64,000 bases of DNA, from positions 8,202,265-8,266,264 of the forward strand of contig OZ022593.1 in the NCBI GenBank assembly GCA_963669155.1. Direction: 5' to 3'. The DNA comes from Arbacia lixula (Eukaryota > Echinodermata > Echinoidea > Arbacioida > Arbaciidae). Below are positions 60,500 to 64,000 of the stretch, in pieces. The translations under genes were made by a program, and so were the position numbers. Numbering within the stretch: the first letter of the stretch is position 1; the number at the start of each line of letters is the position of its first letter. The notes under the pieces were generated by a model. It made no database searches and had not been told where the DNA came from. It saw only the letters and a program-made list of their open reading frames with translations.

Positions 60500-63478
60500 C
60501 ATGGTGTGAATTACTTGTACTTGTTTTTCTTGTCAATTTCTTCTTCCACCTACTCTGCTCTTCTCTCTTTCTAGAATGCATTATCAAATTCAAAAATCAG
60601 TATGTTTGTCTGTGCATTAGTGCATATCACAACAGCAAGCTTCAATGCTGCCAATGACAAAAAAATGGACAGAAGGTAACGCAAGTCCTGCTTCAGTCAT
60701 GCTGAGAGTAGCGACCCAGTTCTCCTGATCACAGAAATACATGGTAAGGCAAAACCTACTGCTGGGAAAATAGAGACATGAAATATGGATTAAAGGAGCA
60801 GGGGTATTTGACAGTGATACAGAAAATCTCCTCCCACCCCTCCCTTCAAATAACAAGCCCTTCACCCCTCCCCCCCCCCCCCCCCCAACCTCCCACCCCT
60901 TCCACACACACACACACACAAACACACACTATCAGTCTGTTCCCATCCCAAAGTTAGAATGTGTCTCTGGAAAGGTCCAACATTTTGCCTACCAATAAAT
61001 CTGTACTGTTGATACATTCCATTTAGTCTTAGAAGTGTTTATCAACATCACTTCAATGTCCTCAATGTCACATTTGTCTTATGGACACTAGCCAATCAGA
61101 AAGACCATACTGCCATTCTGTGGGACTGTCTTGCAAAATATAGGAGAGTAATTTAAATCGTATTGACCCCTCTGCCAAAACCACGCAAAGATCATGTCCA
61201 ATCAAATCTTCCATTACAAAACTCTTTTTCATTCCATGCGCAATACCGTAGTGTTGTCTGCAGCTTAAAAATCTCTCCTTAGGGACACCGCAATGGTGTC
61301 TGCAACATAATAATCTCCATTTGGGAACACCACAGTGGTGCCAATATCCACATTCTTTAAATTTATTTTGCCAGAAAAAGGTAAAACACTGGATCATAGA
61401 AGACAATCCTGGATGTTCATTTACCATCACAACACGAAGCTTTGCCTGTATTCATTACATATTAGGAGCAATGACAATGACTCATAATAAACATCAGCAC
61501 TCACTACAAAGGAACAATCACACAAACACATATTAGAATTTCAAAGGGAAAGTTGAGTTAATGGGTGGGAGCTAATACTGCCCCAATCTGACAAAAATAA
61601 GCAACTCACAAAAGAGACTTTTCTTGTAAAAGAGCAAAATGTGTCTGTCACTTGCACTGGCATCAGTGCAATACCACATCATGTTAGACTATCTTGCAGC
61701 AAGATTAATATTTCTTGTCCAGATTTTGGCCGTATGTAGGGAATGCTGGGTACAATCTAAGAATACCAATAACCCAGATTTGAGTGATTGGTCACTTGCG
61801 TCTTATTGTCAGAGTAGGGCAGAATACTCAGCTCACAATCCTCCATACTGCATATGTAGTAGGGGGAAAGAATTCCCATAATGCACCATGCAGCGACATG
61901 CAAATTTTGTTTGCAGTCATGTCTGCTTCCAATTTCATACCTTAGTACACGAGAGAGTGGGAAGCAGGCATGACGAGGCAAGAAAACCCAAATGTGGCTG
62001 TGCAGTGCATCATGGGATGACTTTTTCCTTGTATGGGGATCAAAGAATTGTAATAAAAGTAAAATTGCAGTAAAAGAATTCAAGAGTGGGATTAGGAGTT
62101 TAATGCAATCATTACTGTCATCACAGTAATTCTAAGGTGTTCAAAAAAATTGACACTTTAATTTTAAACTTTAAATTACAACTCAAATAAAGCTGAAATT
62201 GACACATCATAAAGTCAAAGGATGTACATTTTTGTACAAGCAGGTTTTGTGACATTTCATTATTTCTTATTCTTGTGATAATCTGTGCAATATTCAATGA
62301 GATGTTCACTTTTAGACAAATTTGGTCCTCAAAATTTGTGTGTATCAGATAATCCATTCAGGACTCAACAATGACCATAAGTGGTTCAATTATCCAAAAA
62401 AATATACAACAACCTGGTGTTACGGAAAGTTTCACTATTTTCTAAATAGTATTTATTAGTACACTCTCACCATGGAGACATTCAAAGAACATTTAATGAC
62501 CATTGTATATCACACCTGTTAGTCTGCTAGAAACTGCCATCACAGTTTCATTAATAATGCATGATGCTCTCCAGAATTTGTGCATGCTCAGATGGGATAT
62601 TATAATAAAAAATGTACAACATCATTGATTCCTTTTTTACAGTACATTCTTAGTAAATAGCAGGCTTCAGAGCTTGCCAATGTGTTTACTTCCCATATCT
62701 CAATACCCATGGAAAGTATACTTTTTCGTAAAAAATGTCTTTCGTAGATTCGTACTACGGAGGAGGCTTCAGATCTTGCCAATGTGGTTACTATCCATAC
62801 CTCTATACTGAGAGAAAGAATATCTTTTTGTAAATGTATTTTTGTAGAATCTTACTAAATAGCAGGCTTCAAAGCTTGCAAATGGGTTACTGCCCATATC
62901 TCAATAGTGATTGAAAGTATACATTTTCATGAACAATGTCTTGTTGTAAATTCTTGCTAAAAAGCAGGCTTCAGAGTTTGACAATGGGTTACTACCCATA
63001 TCTTAATATCAGTGGAAAGTATACCTTTTTGTAAATAATGTCTTTTGTAGATTTTTATTAATAGCAAGATTCAGAGTAGTTACATGTACTACCCATACCT
63101 CGTCCTCAATACTGCTGAAAAGAATACCTTTTCATAAAAATATCTTTTGTAGATTCTTACTAAAAAGCAGGCTACTGAGCTTGCCAATGGATGACTGCTC
63201 ATATCTCAATATTGATGGAAAGTAGATCTTTTCGTGAATAACGTCTTTTGTAGATTCTTATTAAATAGTAGGCTTTGGAGCTTACCAATGTGGTTACTGC
63301 CCATACCTAAATATCAATGGAAAGTAAACCTTTTGTAAATAACGTCTTTATTCTTACCGTCATCAGCAGGAGATAGCAACTGTGGAGACATGTTGAGATC
63401 CCCAAGCTCTCTCAGACATAACCACTCCCCATCCACCGACACGCGAAAGTTACACAGGTACAGCGTTTCCGTCGTCAT
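31020..63478 (-). CDS. RUFY: RUFY family RUN and FYVE domain protein (14 coding exons, spliced)
   Basis: This is an endosomal/lysosomal adaptor of the RUFY1/2/3 family. Joining exons at 63478-63358, 53111-52929, 51677-51560, 49797-49696, 47743-47537, 46870-46726, 45835-45734, 44398-44282, 41055-40888, 38963-38866, 35652-35566, 33760-33536, 32633-32507 and 31163-31020 gives 1,944 nt, or 647 residues plus stop. All junctions are AG/GT and in phase. Residues about 1-40 resemble the RUFY3 N terminus, about 45-240 the RUN domain, about 245-570 a coiled coil, and about 577-640 a FYVE finger with the WxxD, RRKHHCRNCG and VRVC signatures and four CxxC pairs. Length is close to that of vertebrate RUFY2. 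Known of the family: FYVE binds PI3P, and RUN and the coiled coil bind Rab/Arl GTPases and motor adaptors. UTRs and promoter were not resolved. One copy is seen here; which vertebrate paralogue it is closest to cannot be decided by eye. Confidence 0.95.
31164..32506. repeat. RUFY intron 13: 34-bp array and TGACCT array
   Basis: A 34-base unit (ATGTCCTTTTAGTGAACTAT...) repeats about five times at 31769-31925. From about 32095 to 32506 a ~140-base unit recurs about three times, each copy carrying ATATATCATCAT, TTGATAAATT-like sequence and a TTGACCTTGACCTRTGACCT block. The last copy runs directly into the exon 13 donor. Confidence 0.8.
32507..32633 (-). CDS. RUFY: RUFY exon 13 (FYVE first half)
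   Basis: The acceptor is CTTCAG|GTCC and the donor AGAAAG|GTCAGT. It encodes [20 protein letters not shown] then [20 protein letters not shown] and RK. It includes the FYVE WxxD motif (WADD) and the first zinc-ligand pair CMMC. The donor abuts a tandem TGACCT-rich repeat that fills the next ~400 bases. Confidence 0.95.
32634..33535. repeat. RUFY intron 12: (CAT)n and CACCATGACTACCTC minisatellite
   Basis: CATCAT microsatellites run from 32945, and at 33306-33450 a 30-base unit (CACCATGACTACCTCCATCA...) is repeated five times. Long frames (His-His-His, Met-Val-Met-Met) are artefacts; one of them overlaps exon 12 in a different frame. Confidence 0.9.
33536..33760 (-). CDS. RUFY: RUFY exon 12 (coiled coil before FYVE)
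   Basis: The acceptor is GCACAG|CTCC and the donor AGCGA|GTGAGT. It encodes 74 codons including [20 protein letters not shown] and [16 protein letters not shown]. This is collinear with LETDLKIEKEWRQTLQ...HEQEQALQELGNKLSE of RUFY2. Five decayed copies of its first ~30 bases plus acceptor lie just upstream at 33.9-34.6 kb. Confidence 0.93.
33761..34620. repeat. RUFY intron 11: array of truncated exon 12 acceptor copies
   Basis: Sequences equivalent to the exon 12 start plus acceptor (GCAGCTAGCTTGGAGCTG then GGCATGATGGGAAAG on plus) recur at about 33903-33942, 34037-34072, 34256-34291, 34391-34424 and 34554-34588. The spacing is about 130-220 bases, and intervening TTCATTTATTCATTCACATC sequence is also repeated. 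Confidence 0.85.
34621..35565. other. Rest of RUFY intron 11
   Basis: AT-rich. It contains a dispersed foldback element at 35153-35278 with ACTTATAAGGAATTGCGAT and CGCAAACCTTTATAAG ends, which shares its interior with 269-368. No additional exon was recognised. Confidence 0.55.
35566..35652 (-). CDS. RUFY: RUFY exon 11 (coiled coil)
   Basis: The acceptor is GAACTTCAG|ACTT-like (AG at 35654-35653) and the donor AAATG|GTATGA. It encodes [20 protein letters not shown] then QIAERDAK and half a codon. The frame and split codons fit exons 10 and 12. This is the least conserved part of the coiled coil, and the RL-to-EW stretch is about 11 residues shorter than in human RUFY2. Confidence 0.85.
36099..36409. 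mobile_element. MITE with 27-bp terminal inverted repeats
   Basis: GGTGTTTCACCAAGCTGTTC at the left is the inverse of GAACAGCTTGGTGAAACACC at the right, and the match extends through GTAAGCT/AGCTTAA. It is 311 bp with no coding capacity. It lies in RUFY intron 10. Confidence 0.85.
36891..37032. mobile_element. MITE of the X-box/CCAAT family (copy 1)
   Basis: Inverted arms TTTTCAATTATTGTAACTTA / TGGTACAATAATTAAAAACC surround TCAATGGTAACTATCATG and GTTGCCATGGTAGTTACCAT. Related copies are at 39352-40530 (interrupted), 41729-41890, 47262-47392 and 50818-50975, several with a GGCCCAGG/CTGGGCC terminal motif. Confidence 0.8.
37745..38265. repeat. 139-bp tandem repeat with tRNA T-arm-like motif
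   Basis: Units begin at 37750, 37889 and 38027, with a degraded fourth near 38190. Each carries GGTTCAAATCCTCCTG, a TTTTTCATTCATTTACAGGA block, CTATCCTTACTAGTACTGGG and (in the first two) CGCTAACCGGTAAGCA. GGTTCAAATCC matches a pol III B-box (GGTTCRANTCC). Tandem amplification reads as a repeated peptide in one frame, which I do not consider a gene. Confidence 0.8.
38866..38963 (-). CDS. RUFY: RUFY exon 10 (coiled coil)
   Basis: The acceptor is TCAATAG|GGA and the donor GGAGAG|GTTAGT. It encodes [20 protein letters not shown] then [13 protein letters not shown]. This matches the [16 protein letters not shown] motif of RUFY2/3. Confidence 0.93.
39352..40530. mobile_element. X-box/CCAAT MITE (copy 2) split by a nested insertion
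   Basis: The left part 39352-39386 (CTGGGCCATGTTGCATAT to TTTTCAATTAT) and right part 40399-40530 (TATTGTAAC ... ATGCAACAGGGTCC) rejoin to the intact family order. The interruption is 39387-40398 and is flanked by TAT on both sides. Confidence 0.8.
39387..40398. mobile_element. Non-autonomous element (copy B, enlarged), nested in a MITE
   Basis: The first ~220 bases match 2074-2295 at over 90% by eye and the last ~230 match 2360-2491, but the centre (39608-40165) differs and is CpG-rich. Its ends and TA/TAT duplication are the same as copy A. The centre has a frame of about 90 residues from 39950 with a Lys/Cys-rich segment, and an ATG...CAG|GTAAGTG exon-like string at 39745-39800. I do not recognise the product. 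Confidence 0.75.
40888..41055 (-). CDS. RUFY: RUFY exon 9 (coiled coil, most conserved block)
   Basis: The acceptor is CCTGCAG|GAC and the donor TCCAG|GTACTG, phase 0, 56 codons. It encodes [20 protein letters not shown] then [20 protein letters not shown] and [16 protein letters not shown]. The [12 protein letters not shown] string is a diagnostic RUFY family sequence. Confidence 0.95.
41729..41890. mobile_element. MITE of the X-box/CCAAT family (copy 3)
   Basis: CCTGGACCATGTTGCATG and CAATATGCAACATGACCCAGG are inverted ends. Inside are TCAATGGTAACTGTCATGGC, AACAGCCAATGAGCTC and GGTTGCCATGGTAGAT. The orientation of the CCAAT/X-box core is opposite to the other copies. It lies in RUFY intron 8. 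Confidence 0.85.
42253..42468 (+). pseudogene. Small ORF resembling the N-terminal block of SWIM/YqaJ-type transposon-derived proteins
   Basis: This is a 71-residue frame antisense within RUFY intron 8. The segment [20 protein letters not shown] then [14 protein letters not shown] recalls the I..Y(L)..........T...(L/M)(K/R).(Y/H)K...(A/G)Y pattern that precedes SWIM or YqaJ-like domains in many invertebrate multicopy proteins (recollection, not a search). No downstream domain follows, so it is probably an isolated fragment or first exon. It could also be a chance frame. Confidence 0.3.
43529..44083. mobile_element. Foldback element with ~150-bp inverted arms
   Basis: The left arm 43529-43680 (GGGTTACTAAATTAGAAAAA ... 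AGTGACGTATGAGAAGTC) is inverted at 43930-44083 (GACTTCTCATACGTCACTGG ... CTCTAATTTAGTAACCC). The 250-base centre recurs alone at 57005-57182. It is 555 bp, non-coding, and lies in RUFY intron 8. Confidence 0.9.
44282..44398 (-). CDS. RUFY: RUFY exon 8 (coiled coil)
   Basis: The acceptor is TCTACAG|TTGG and the donor GACTA|GTAAGT, phase 0. It encodes 39 residues including [20 protein letters not shown] and LQQETQMRL. This corresponds to the SRQGLDEMYNEARRQL region of RUFY2. Confidence 0.93.
44441..44772. mobile_element. Foldback copy of the 27232 repeat
   Basis: Forward sequence 44441-44640 matches 27232-27432. The reverse-oriented segment 44682-44772 (TTGGACCATTTATGAGC ... TTCAATTCCGTTTACCTTAC ... 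ATTATCAGTAGCC) faces it, so the unit is an asymmetric foldback. GAGCATTTAT is triplicated in the right arm. Confidence 0.75.
44790..45110. mobile_element. SINE-like dispersed repeat with tRNA-like T-arm
   Basis: The order is TTTTTATAGCACTTTCATAG, then CCAGGTACCCATTTACTACACC, CTGGGCTCAAACCCAGGATC and finally AGTCAAGAGCTCCCATTACT ATACCAC. This is the order of a widespread invertebrate-deuterostome interspersed repeat (GGTACCCATTTAYACCTGGG ... GGGATTCGAACCCAGGA ... CACTATACCACC), by recollection. A (CT)n of about 45 bases has expanded inside it at 45023-45066. Confidence 0.6.
45119..45733. other. RUFY intron 7 remainder: (CT)n and AT-rich sequence
   Basis: A (CT)n microsatellite at 45663-45719 lies just 15 bases beyond the exon 7 donor. 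The rest is AT-rich with AATTGAATT-type runs at 45575-45615. Confidence 0.6.
45734..45835 (-). CDS. RUFY: RUFY exon 7 (coiled coil)
   Basis: The acceptor is CATCAG|CTCGC and the donor AGAG|GTATGG, phase 0 at both ends. It encodes 34 residues ([20 protein letters not shown] then [14 protein letters not shown]) with heptad-like spacing. It parallels [23 protein letters not shown] of human RUFY2. A (CT)n run of about 55 bases lies 15 bases below the donor. Confidence 0.93.
46325..46725. repeat. RUFY intron 6: degenerate copies of the exon 6 3' end
   Basis: GTGTCCCTTAATGGAGGTGT and GGAGTCCTCTC...GGAGACCGCTCATCTG at 46509-46585 copy the real exon 6 end (46726-46806). Shorter copies of the GGAGACCGCTGATCTGCGAC part lie at 46331-46361, 46415-46448 and 46618-46656. 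Each is separated by CCTAGGTTAAATTTAAC and C-rich sequence. Confidence 0.8.
46726..46870 (-). CDS. RUFY: RUFY exon 6 (coiled-coil start)
   Basis: The acceptor is TGTAG|AGCACCC and the donor ACAG|GTATGT. It encodes [20 protein letters not shown], matching the LDQKNYVEELNR block that follows the RUN domain in vertebrate RUFY proteins, and ends with an [10 protein letters not shown] coiled-coil segment. An alternative acceptor two bases downstream would break the frame with exon 5. Degenerate copies of the exon's 3' part occupy the downstream intron (46.33-46.66 kb). Confidence 0.93.
47262..47392. mobile_element. MITE of the X-box/CCAAT family (copy 4)
   Basis: It contains CATCAGTGGTAATTACCATG GTAACAGG, CTCATTGGCTGTTG and the terminal TAAGTTACAATAATTG ... 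ACATGGCCCAGG. The left terminus is eroded. It is in RUFY intron 5. Confidence 0.75.
47537..47743 (-). CDS. RUFY: RUFY exon 5 (end of RUN domain)
   Basis: The acceptor is ATCCAG|TGAA and the donor CCGAC|GTAAGA. It encodes [20 protein letters not shown] then [20 protein letters not shown] and [14 protein letters not shown]. This matches the C-terminal RUN helices and the linker (GEDLDS..IDFSMYLKD) of vertebrate RUFY2/3. It ends in GTSGAP and splits a Thr codon with exon 6. Four partial copies of the acceptor junction lie in the adjoining intron (47.87-48.23 kb). Confidence 0.95.
47744..48230. repeat. RUFY intron 4: array of truncated exon 5 acceptor copies
   Basis: CTCGTACCATTCACTGGATCAAATC at the real acceptor is echoed at 47874-47900, 48026-48055, 48107-48135 and 48190-48222. 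The alternating CACTTCATCAGGAAGAATT block recurs about six times, giving a composite ~70/140-base periodicity. Confidence 0.85.
48513..48747. mobile_element. Foldback MITE, CTCAAAGGAATTGG family (copy 2)
   Basis: It begins TACACTCCAGCTCAAGGGCATTGG and ends CCAATTCCTTTGAGCTGTAGTGTA, with TTTTAAACCGCGGTATATTTTG and CAGCATGAAACATAATGC arms. It is collinear with 18048-18278 and lies in RUFY intron 4. Confidence 0.85.
48748..49695. other. RUFY intron 4 remainder
   Basis: AT-rich. The TGTTATCGTTAAGGTATACTG ... CCAAGTTTTATGACTTAAGC segment at 49597-49655 is related to 25285-25345. No exon was seen. Confidence 0.5.
49696..49797 (-). CDS. RUFY: RUFY exon 4 (RUN domain core)
   Basis: The acceptor is ATGTAG|GTCC and the donor CTGGG|GTGAGA. 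It encodes [20 protein letters not shown] then [13 protein letters not shown]. The GR(G/A)RAWLRLA block is one of the most conserved parts of RUFY RUN domains. A (GGAT)n-like minisatellite begins only about 5 bases upstream of the acceptor, so the usual polypyrimidine tract is replaced by CATC-rich sequence on the coding strand. Confidence 0.95.
49803..50480. repeat. (GGAT)n minisatellite and ~180-bp tandem duplication
   Basis: Bases 49803-50112 are GGATGGATGGAGGG-type repeats starting 5 bases upstream of the exon 4 acceptor. Then GTGGCCAACTGCAAATTGCA...AGATTTGAACC...TTCATTAAATTA at about 50125 recurs at about 50303. The multi-frame His-Pro-Ser-Ile repeat peptides are artefacts. Confidence 0.9.
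50818..50975. mobile_element. MITE of the X-box/CCAAT family (copy 5)
   Basis: CTGGGCCAAGTTGCATATACG at the left and CATATGCAATTTGGCCCTG at the right are inverted. The core has ATCAATGGTAGCTACCCTGG TAACAGG and AATTGGCTGTTGCCATGG. This is the best-preserved copy, in RUFY intron 3. Confidence 0.85.
50976..51559. other. RUFY intron 3 remainder
   Basis: AT-rich, with no exon or element recognised. Confidence 0.5.
51560..51677 (-). CDS. RUFY: RUFY exon 3 (RUN domain)
   Basis: The acceptor is TTTTTAG|GA and the donor TTAA|GTAAGT. It encodes [20 protein letters not shown] followed by a segment ending in VRNLPGIK. This aligns with the RUFY RUN region that in vertebrates reads SFW/IWGPLELVEK and ends DLPGLK. 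The split codons (G|GA and AA|G) agree with exons 2 and 4. Confidence 0.95.
51760..52219 (+). mobile_element. 5'-truncated LINE with RT C-terminus and GAATT tail
   Basis: One plus-strand frame ending at the TAA at 51958-51960 reads [20 protein letters not shown] then [26 protein letters not shown]. This is the C-terminal pattern of non-LTR reverse transcriptases (N.....P......Y...S....GP.LWN.LP.......S...FK..LK). A ~240-base 3' UTR follows, ending GGAATAAACTGAATTGAATTGAATTG. It lies antisense in RUFY intron 2. Confidence 0.85.
52261..52400. mobile_element. Foldback MITE, CCCATGATGCA family (copy 2, degraded)
   Basis: It contains TACTGCACCACACAGCCACATT, ACAGTCATGTCCG, GACGTGACTGCAAAAATATC and GTTGCGTGGTGCATGATACG in the family order. 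It sits about 40 bases from the LINE tail. Confidence 0.65.
52785..52870 (-). repeat. Dispersed repeat, copies at 23190 and 25415
   Basis: On the minus strand the sequence GATTTTGTGACCGCATCAGA TGATTTATTTTGCACCCATAAAG matches the two plus-strand copies. Confidence 0.6.
52929..53111 (-). CDS. RUFY: RUFY exon 2 (start of RUN domain)
   Basis: The acceptor is CTTGCAG|AT and the donor AAAG|GTGAGG. It encodes 60 whole codons with the RUN hallmarks [20 protein letters not shown] and [18 protein letters not shown], nearly collinear with human RUFY2/3. On its 5' side the exon is followed by about eight decayed tandem copies of its own first ~55 bases (53.2-54.5 kb). The reading frame of the exon runs open into the first two of these copies. 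Confidence 0.95.
53112..54510. repeat. RUFY intron 1: array of about eight truncated exon 2 copies
   Basis: The plus-strand sequence GAGGTTGGCTCTCTCGACGA GGACCGGGTTCTTGATGA...ATCATCTGCAAGAACAAAAT (exon 2 start and acceptor) recurs at about 53226, 53389, 53577, 53772, 54047, 54163, 54339 and 54457, increasingly decayed. Each unit also carries an AGATTGATGAGGGTGATGATG and a GGAGGA/GATGAT microsatellite and ends AAGAAAGATAA...AACATT. Unit length is about 110-275 bases. Confidence 0.92.
54511..57004. other. RUFY intron 1: pyrimidine-rich and AT-rich sequence
   Basis: TTC/CTT-rich stretches occur at 54655-54870 and 56040-56480, including (CT)n at 56120-56180. An open frame of 95 residues at 55541-55828 has no domain that I recognise. 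Confidence 0.5.
57005..57182. repeat. Fragment of the 43529 foldback element
   Basis: AAGCTTGTCCGAGATTTGTC, AGCAACAACTATTAGATT, ACAGGTGAATGTAACAACGC and AAGTTGTGAATACATTATGA match the centre of 43529-44083 in order. Confidence 0.8.
57393..57465. repeat. Palindrome with an 18-bp perfect stem
   Basis: AATCCTCAAAATGTTTGG and CCAAACATTTTGAGGATT at 57409-57445 are exact inverses separated by one G. The outer AGTGATT/AATCACT arms extend it imperfectly to about 70 bases. Confidence 0.85.
57720..58003. repeat. GA-rich tandem duplication
   Basis: The GAGAGGGAGACAGAGGGAGTATG ... TGTAACATG ... AATAGAAATTATCTGAAGTAAGG unit (57755-57830) recurs at 57895-57962 and in part at 58498-58560. The copy after 58487 implies that the intervening MITE was inserted into this array. 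Confidence 0.65.
58005..58486. mobile_element. MITE with GTCTTCATTAGCCCGAT-like ends
   Basis: ACGTCTTCATTAACCCGAT at the left matches the inverse of ATTGGGCTCATGAAGACGC at the right. Sub-terminal AAAATAGCGAGCTATTT palindromes recur at 58087, 58118 and 58446. GTCTTCATTAGCCCGA also occurs internally near 58190. It is 482 bp with no coding capacity. Confidence 0.75.
58561..59430. other. RUFY intron 1: nothing recognised except a dispersed fragment
   Basis: TCTATGGGATTTGTGTGTGT near 58968 resembles 18362. No exon was recognised. Confidence 0.45.
59560..59830. promoter_or_regulatory. GC-rich, non-repetitive candidate regulatory element with RFX X-box
   Basis: It is flanked by a poly-C tract and a (CT)n block, yet itself is balanced in composition. 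It contains GGTTGCCATGGTAACC at 59636-59651, a full match to the RFX X-box GTNRCC(N)RGYAAC, and TGATGATGTCAC (CRE-like) about 20 bases earlier. It lies in the first intron, about 3.7 kb downstream of exon 1. No open frame looks protein-coding. Confidence 0.4.
59920..60500. repeat. (CT)n microsatellite blocks
   Basis: Perfect and interrupted CT runs at 59925-60015 and 60365-60500, with pyrimidine-rich sequence between. Open frames are artefacts. Confidence 0.95.
60660..61640. other. RUFY intron 1: poly-C, CA run and a ~38-bp repeat
   Basis: A C18 tract near 60868, (CA)n at 60903-60920 and three units of GGGACACCGCAATGGTGTC-type sequence at 61240-61345. No exon was recognised. Confidence 0.6.
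61875..62016. mobile_element. Foldback MITE, CCCATGATGCA family (copy 3)
   Basis: Ends CCCATAATGCACCATGCAGC and GGCTGTGCAGTGCATCATGGG are inverted, and the interior TGCAGTCATGTCTGCTTCCA matches 16408. Confidence 0.8.
62590..63350. repeat. ~105-bp tandem array abutting the exon 1 donor
   Basis: About seven copies of a unit with TTGTAGATTCTTACTAAATAGCAGGCTTCAGAGC, TGCCAATGTGGTTACTGCCC, ATATCTCAATAT and GGAAAGTATACCTTTTCGTA. The last copy runs into the real donor, where TTATTCTTACCGTCATCAGCAGG replaces the internal ATTCTTACTAAATAGCAGG, so each unit retains a donor-like GTAAGAAT on the minus strand. Confidence 0.85.
63358..63478 (-). CDS. RUFY: RUFY exon 1 (N-terminal, start codon)
   Basis: The exon encodes residues 1-40 plus one base (phase 1). 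It contains the segment [20 protein letters not shown], which closely parallels the N terminus of vertebrate RUFY3. The ATG at 63478 was chosen because it is the first in-frame ATG and has a purine at -3 (GCCATGA). The frame stays open upstream without another ATG, so a further 5' coding exon is not excluded. The donor is G|GTAAGA. The split codon G+AT is completed by exon 2, about 10.2 kb away. Confidence 0.85.
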
Positions 63479-64000
63479 GGCGATTTGTGTCTCTACAATC
63501 ACACTACAGCTTGTGCCTTTTAATTTGCTCTTTTTCAAGACGTATGTTCTTGTTCAGATTGTGTTCAGATTATTCATAGACATGAAGAATATTTGATGCA
63601 CTTAAAGAACGTCTTCAGGTGATGTGAGAATGTGGAAAGAAGTGTTCTGTAACTGCTTCTTTGCTTACTTTCCTTATCCGCAATATGTTCCTTGTTGACG
63701 AATAAACACTCAGCAGTTCAAGATATGTGATAGAGCGAATATCATTCCATATGCAATTTGTAAGAATTCTCTCTGAAATTACACAATATACTGGGAATCT
63801 TTCCACATATAGTACGTCTATAATTTGATTCCAGTCCGTTGTTCCGTTTTCACTAGATGCTACCATATGCAAACAATACCATGCAATTGACTCCTAGTAG
63901 AGCCCTCATGGTCCGAATAGAGAAATACTGATTTTAATCCTTGATAAAAAGCACAGATGAGTCTCTTTATCCACACTCAAGGGATGGCTAGATGGCAGGT
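63479..64000. other. RUFY 5' flank
   Basis: The region upstream of the start codon, presumably 5' UTR and promoter or the end of an upstream intron. I see no TATA box, CpG island or upstream exon that I can support. Confidence 0.4.

Noticed and set aside
63358-63538. Longer N terminus for RUFY starting at 63538
   Set aside because: That position is a TTG codon. The first ATG in frame is at 63478 and gives the expected family N terminus.
1-64000. CRISPR arrays, operons, Shine-Dalgarno sites, prophage or IS elements
   Set aside because: The gene has spliceosomal introns and the repeats are eukaryotic in type. None of the direct repeats has CRISPR-like spacing with unique spacers.
1-64000. tRNA or rRNA genes
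   Set aside because: Only isolated B-box or T-arm-like motifs were seen (37.7-38.0 and 44.99 kb). No complete cloverleaf or rRNA segment was recognised.

Overview
The window is eukaryotic genomic DNA from an animal. Coding sequence is sparse and split into short exons with GT/AG junctions. The rest is rich in microsatellites, minisatellites, short foldback (MITE-like) elements and 5'-truncated LINE tails. The exon structure, the RUFY-type protein and the repeat style (for example a foldback element with GGGGCCCATTTTATAAAA-like ends) suggest a marine invertebrate, most likely a deuterostome such as an echinoderm. This placement is an inference and is not proven by the sequence.

One gene is well supported. 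It is a RUFY family (RUN and FYVE domain-containing) gene on the minus strand, occupying about 63,478 down to 31,020. I resolved 14 coding exons by hand. All splice phases agree, the summed coding length is 1,944 nt, and the product is 647 residues. Exon 1 carries a RUFY3-like N terminus, exons 2-5 the RUN domain, exons 6-12 a long coiled coil, and exons 13-14 a complete FYVE zinc finger. By family knowledge this is an endosome/lysosome membrane-tethering or cargo-transport adaptor. The FYVE finger should bind phosphatidylinositol 3-phosphate and the RUN domain should bind small GTPases.

The region from 1 to about 31,000 lies downstream of the RUFY stop codon. I recognise no gene there. It holds tandem duplications, MITEs, a LINE remnant (26.8-27.2 kb), a probable LINE tail (12.3-12.5 kb), large simple-repeat blocks (9.7-10.1, 10.6, 11.0-11.3, 15.0-15.6, 24.1-24.8 and 29.9-30.55 kb) and a 200-N assembly gap (18,801-19,000).

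The most unusual feature is in the RUFY introns. At least four exons (2, 5, 6 and 12) are flanked by tandem arrays containing truncated copies of that exon's own splice junction. The exon 2 array has about eight copies, two of them in an open frame continuous with the real exon. The introns also contain nested transposon insertions with recognisable empty sites, a dispersed element carrying RFX X-box plus CCAAT motifs, a tandem repeat packed with nuclear-receptor half-sites, and a GC-rich candidate regulatory element with a perfect X-box in the first intron.
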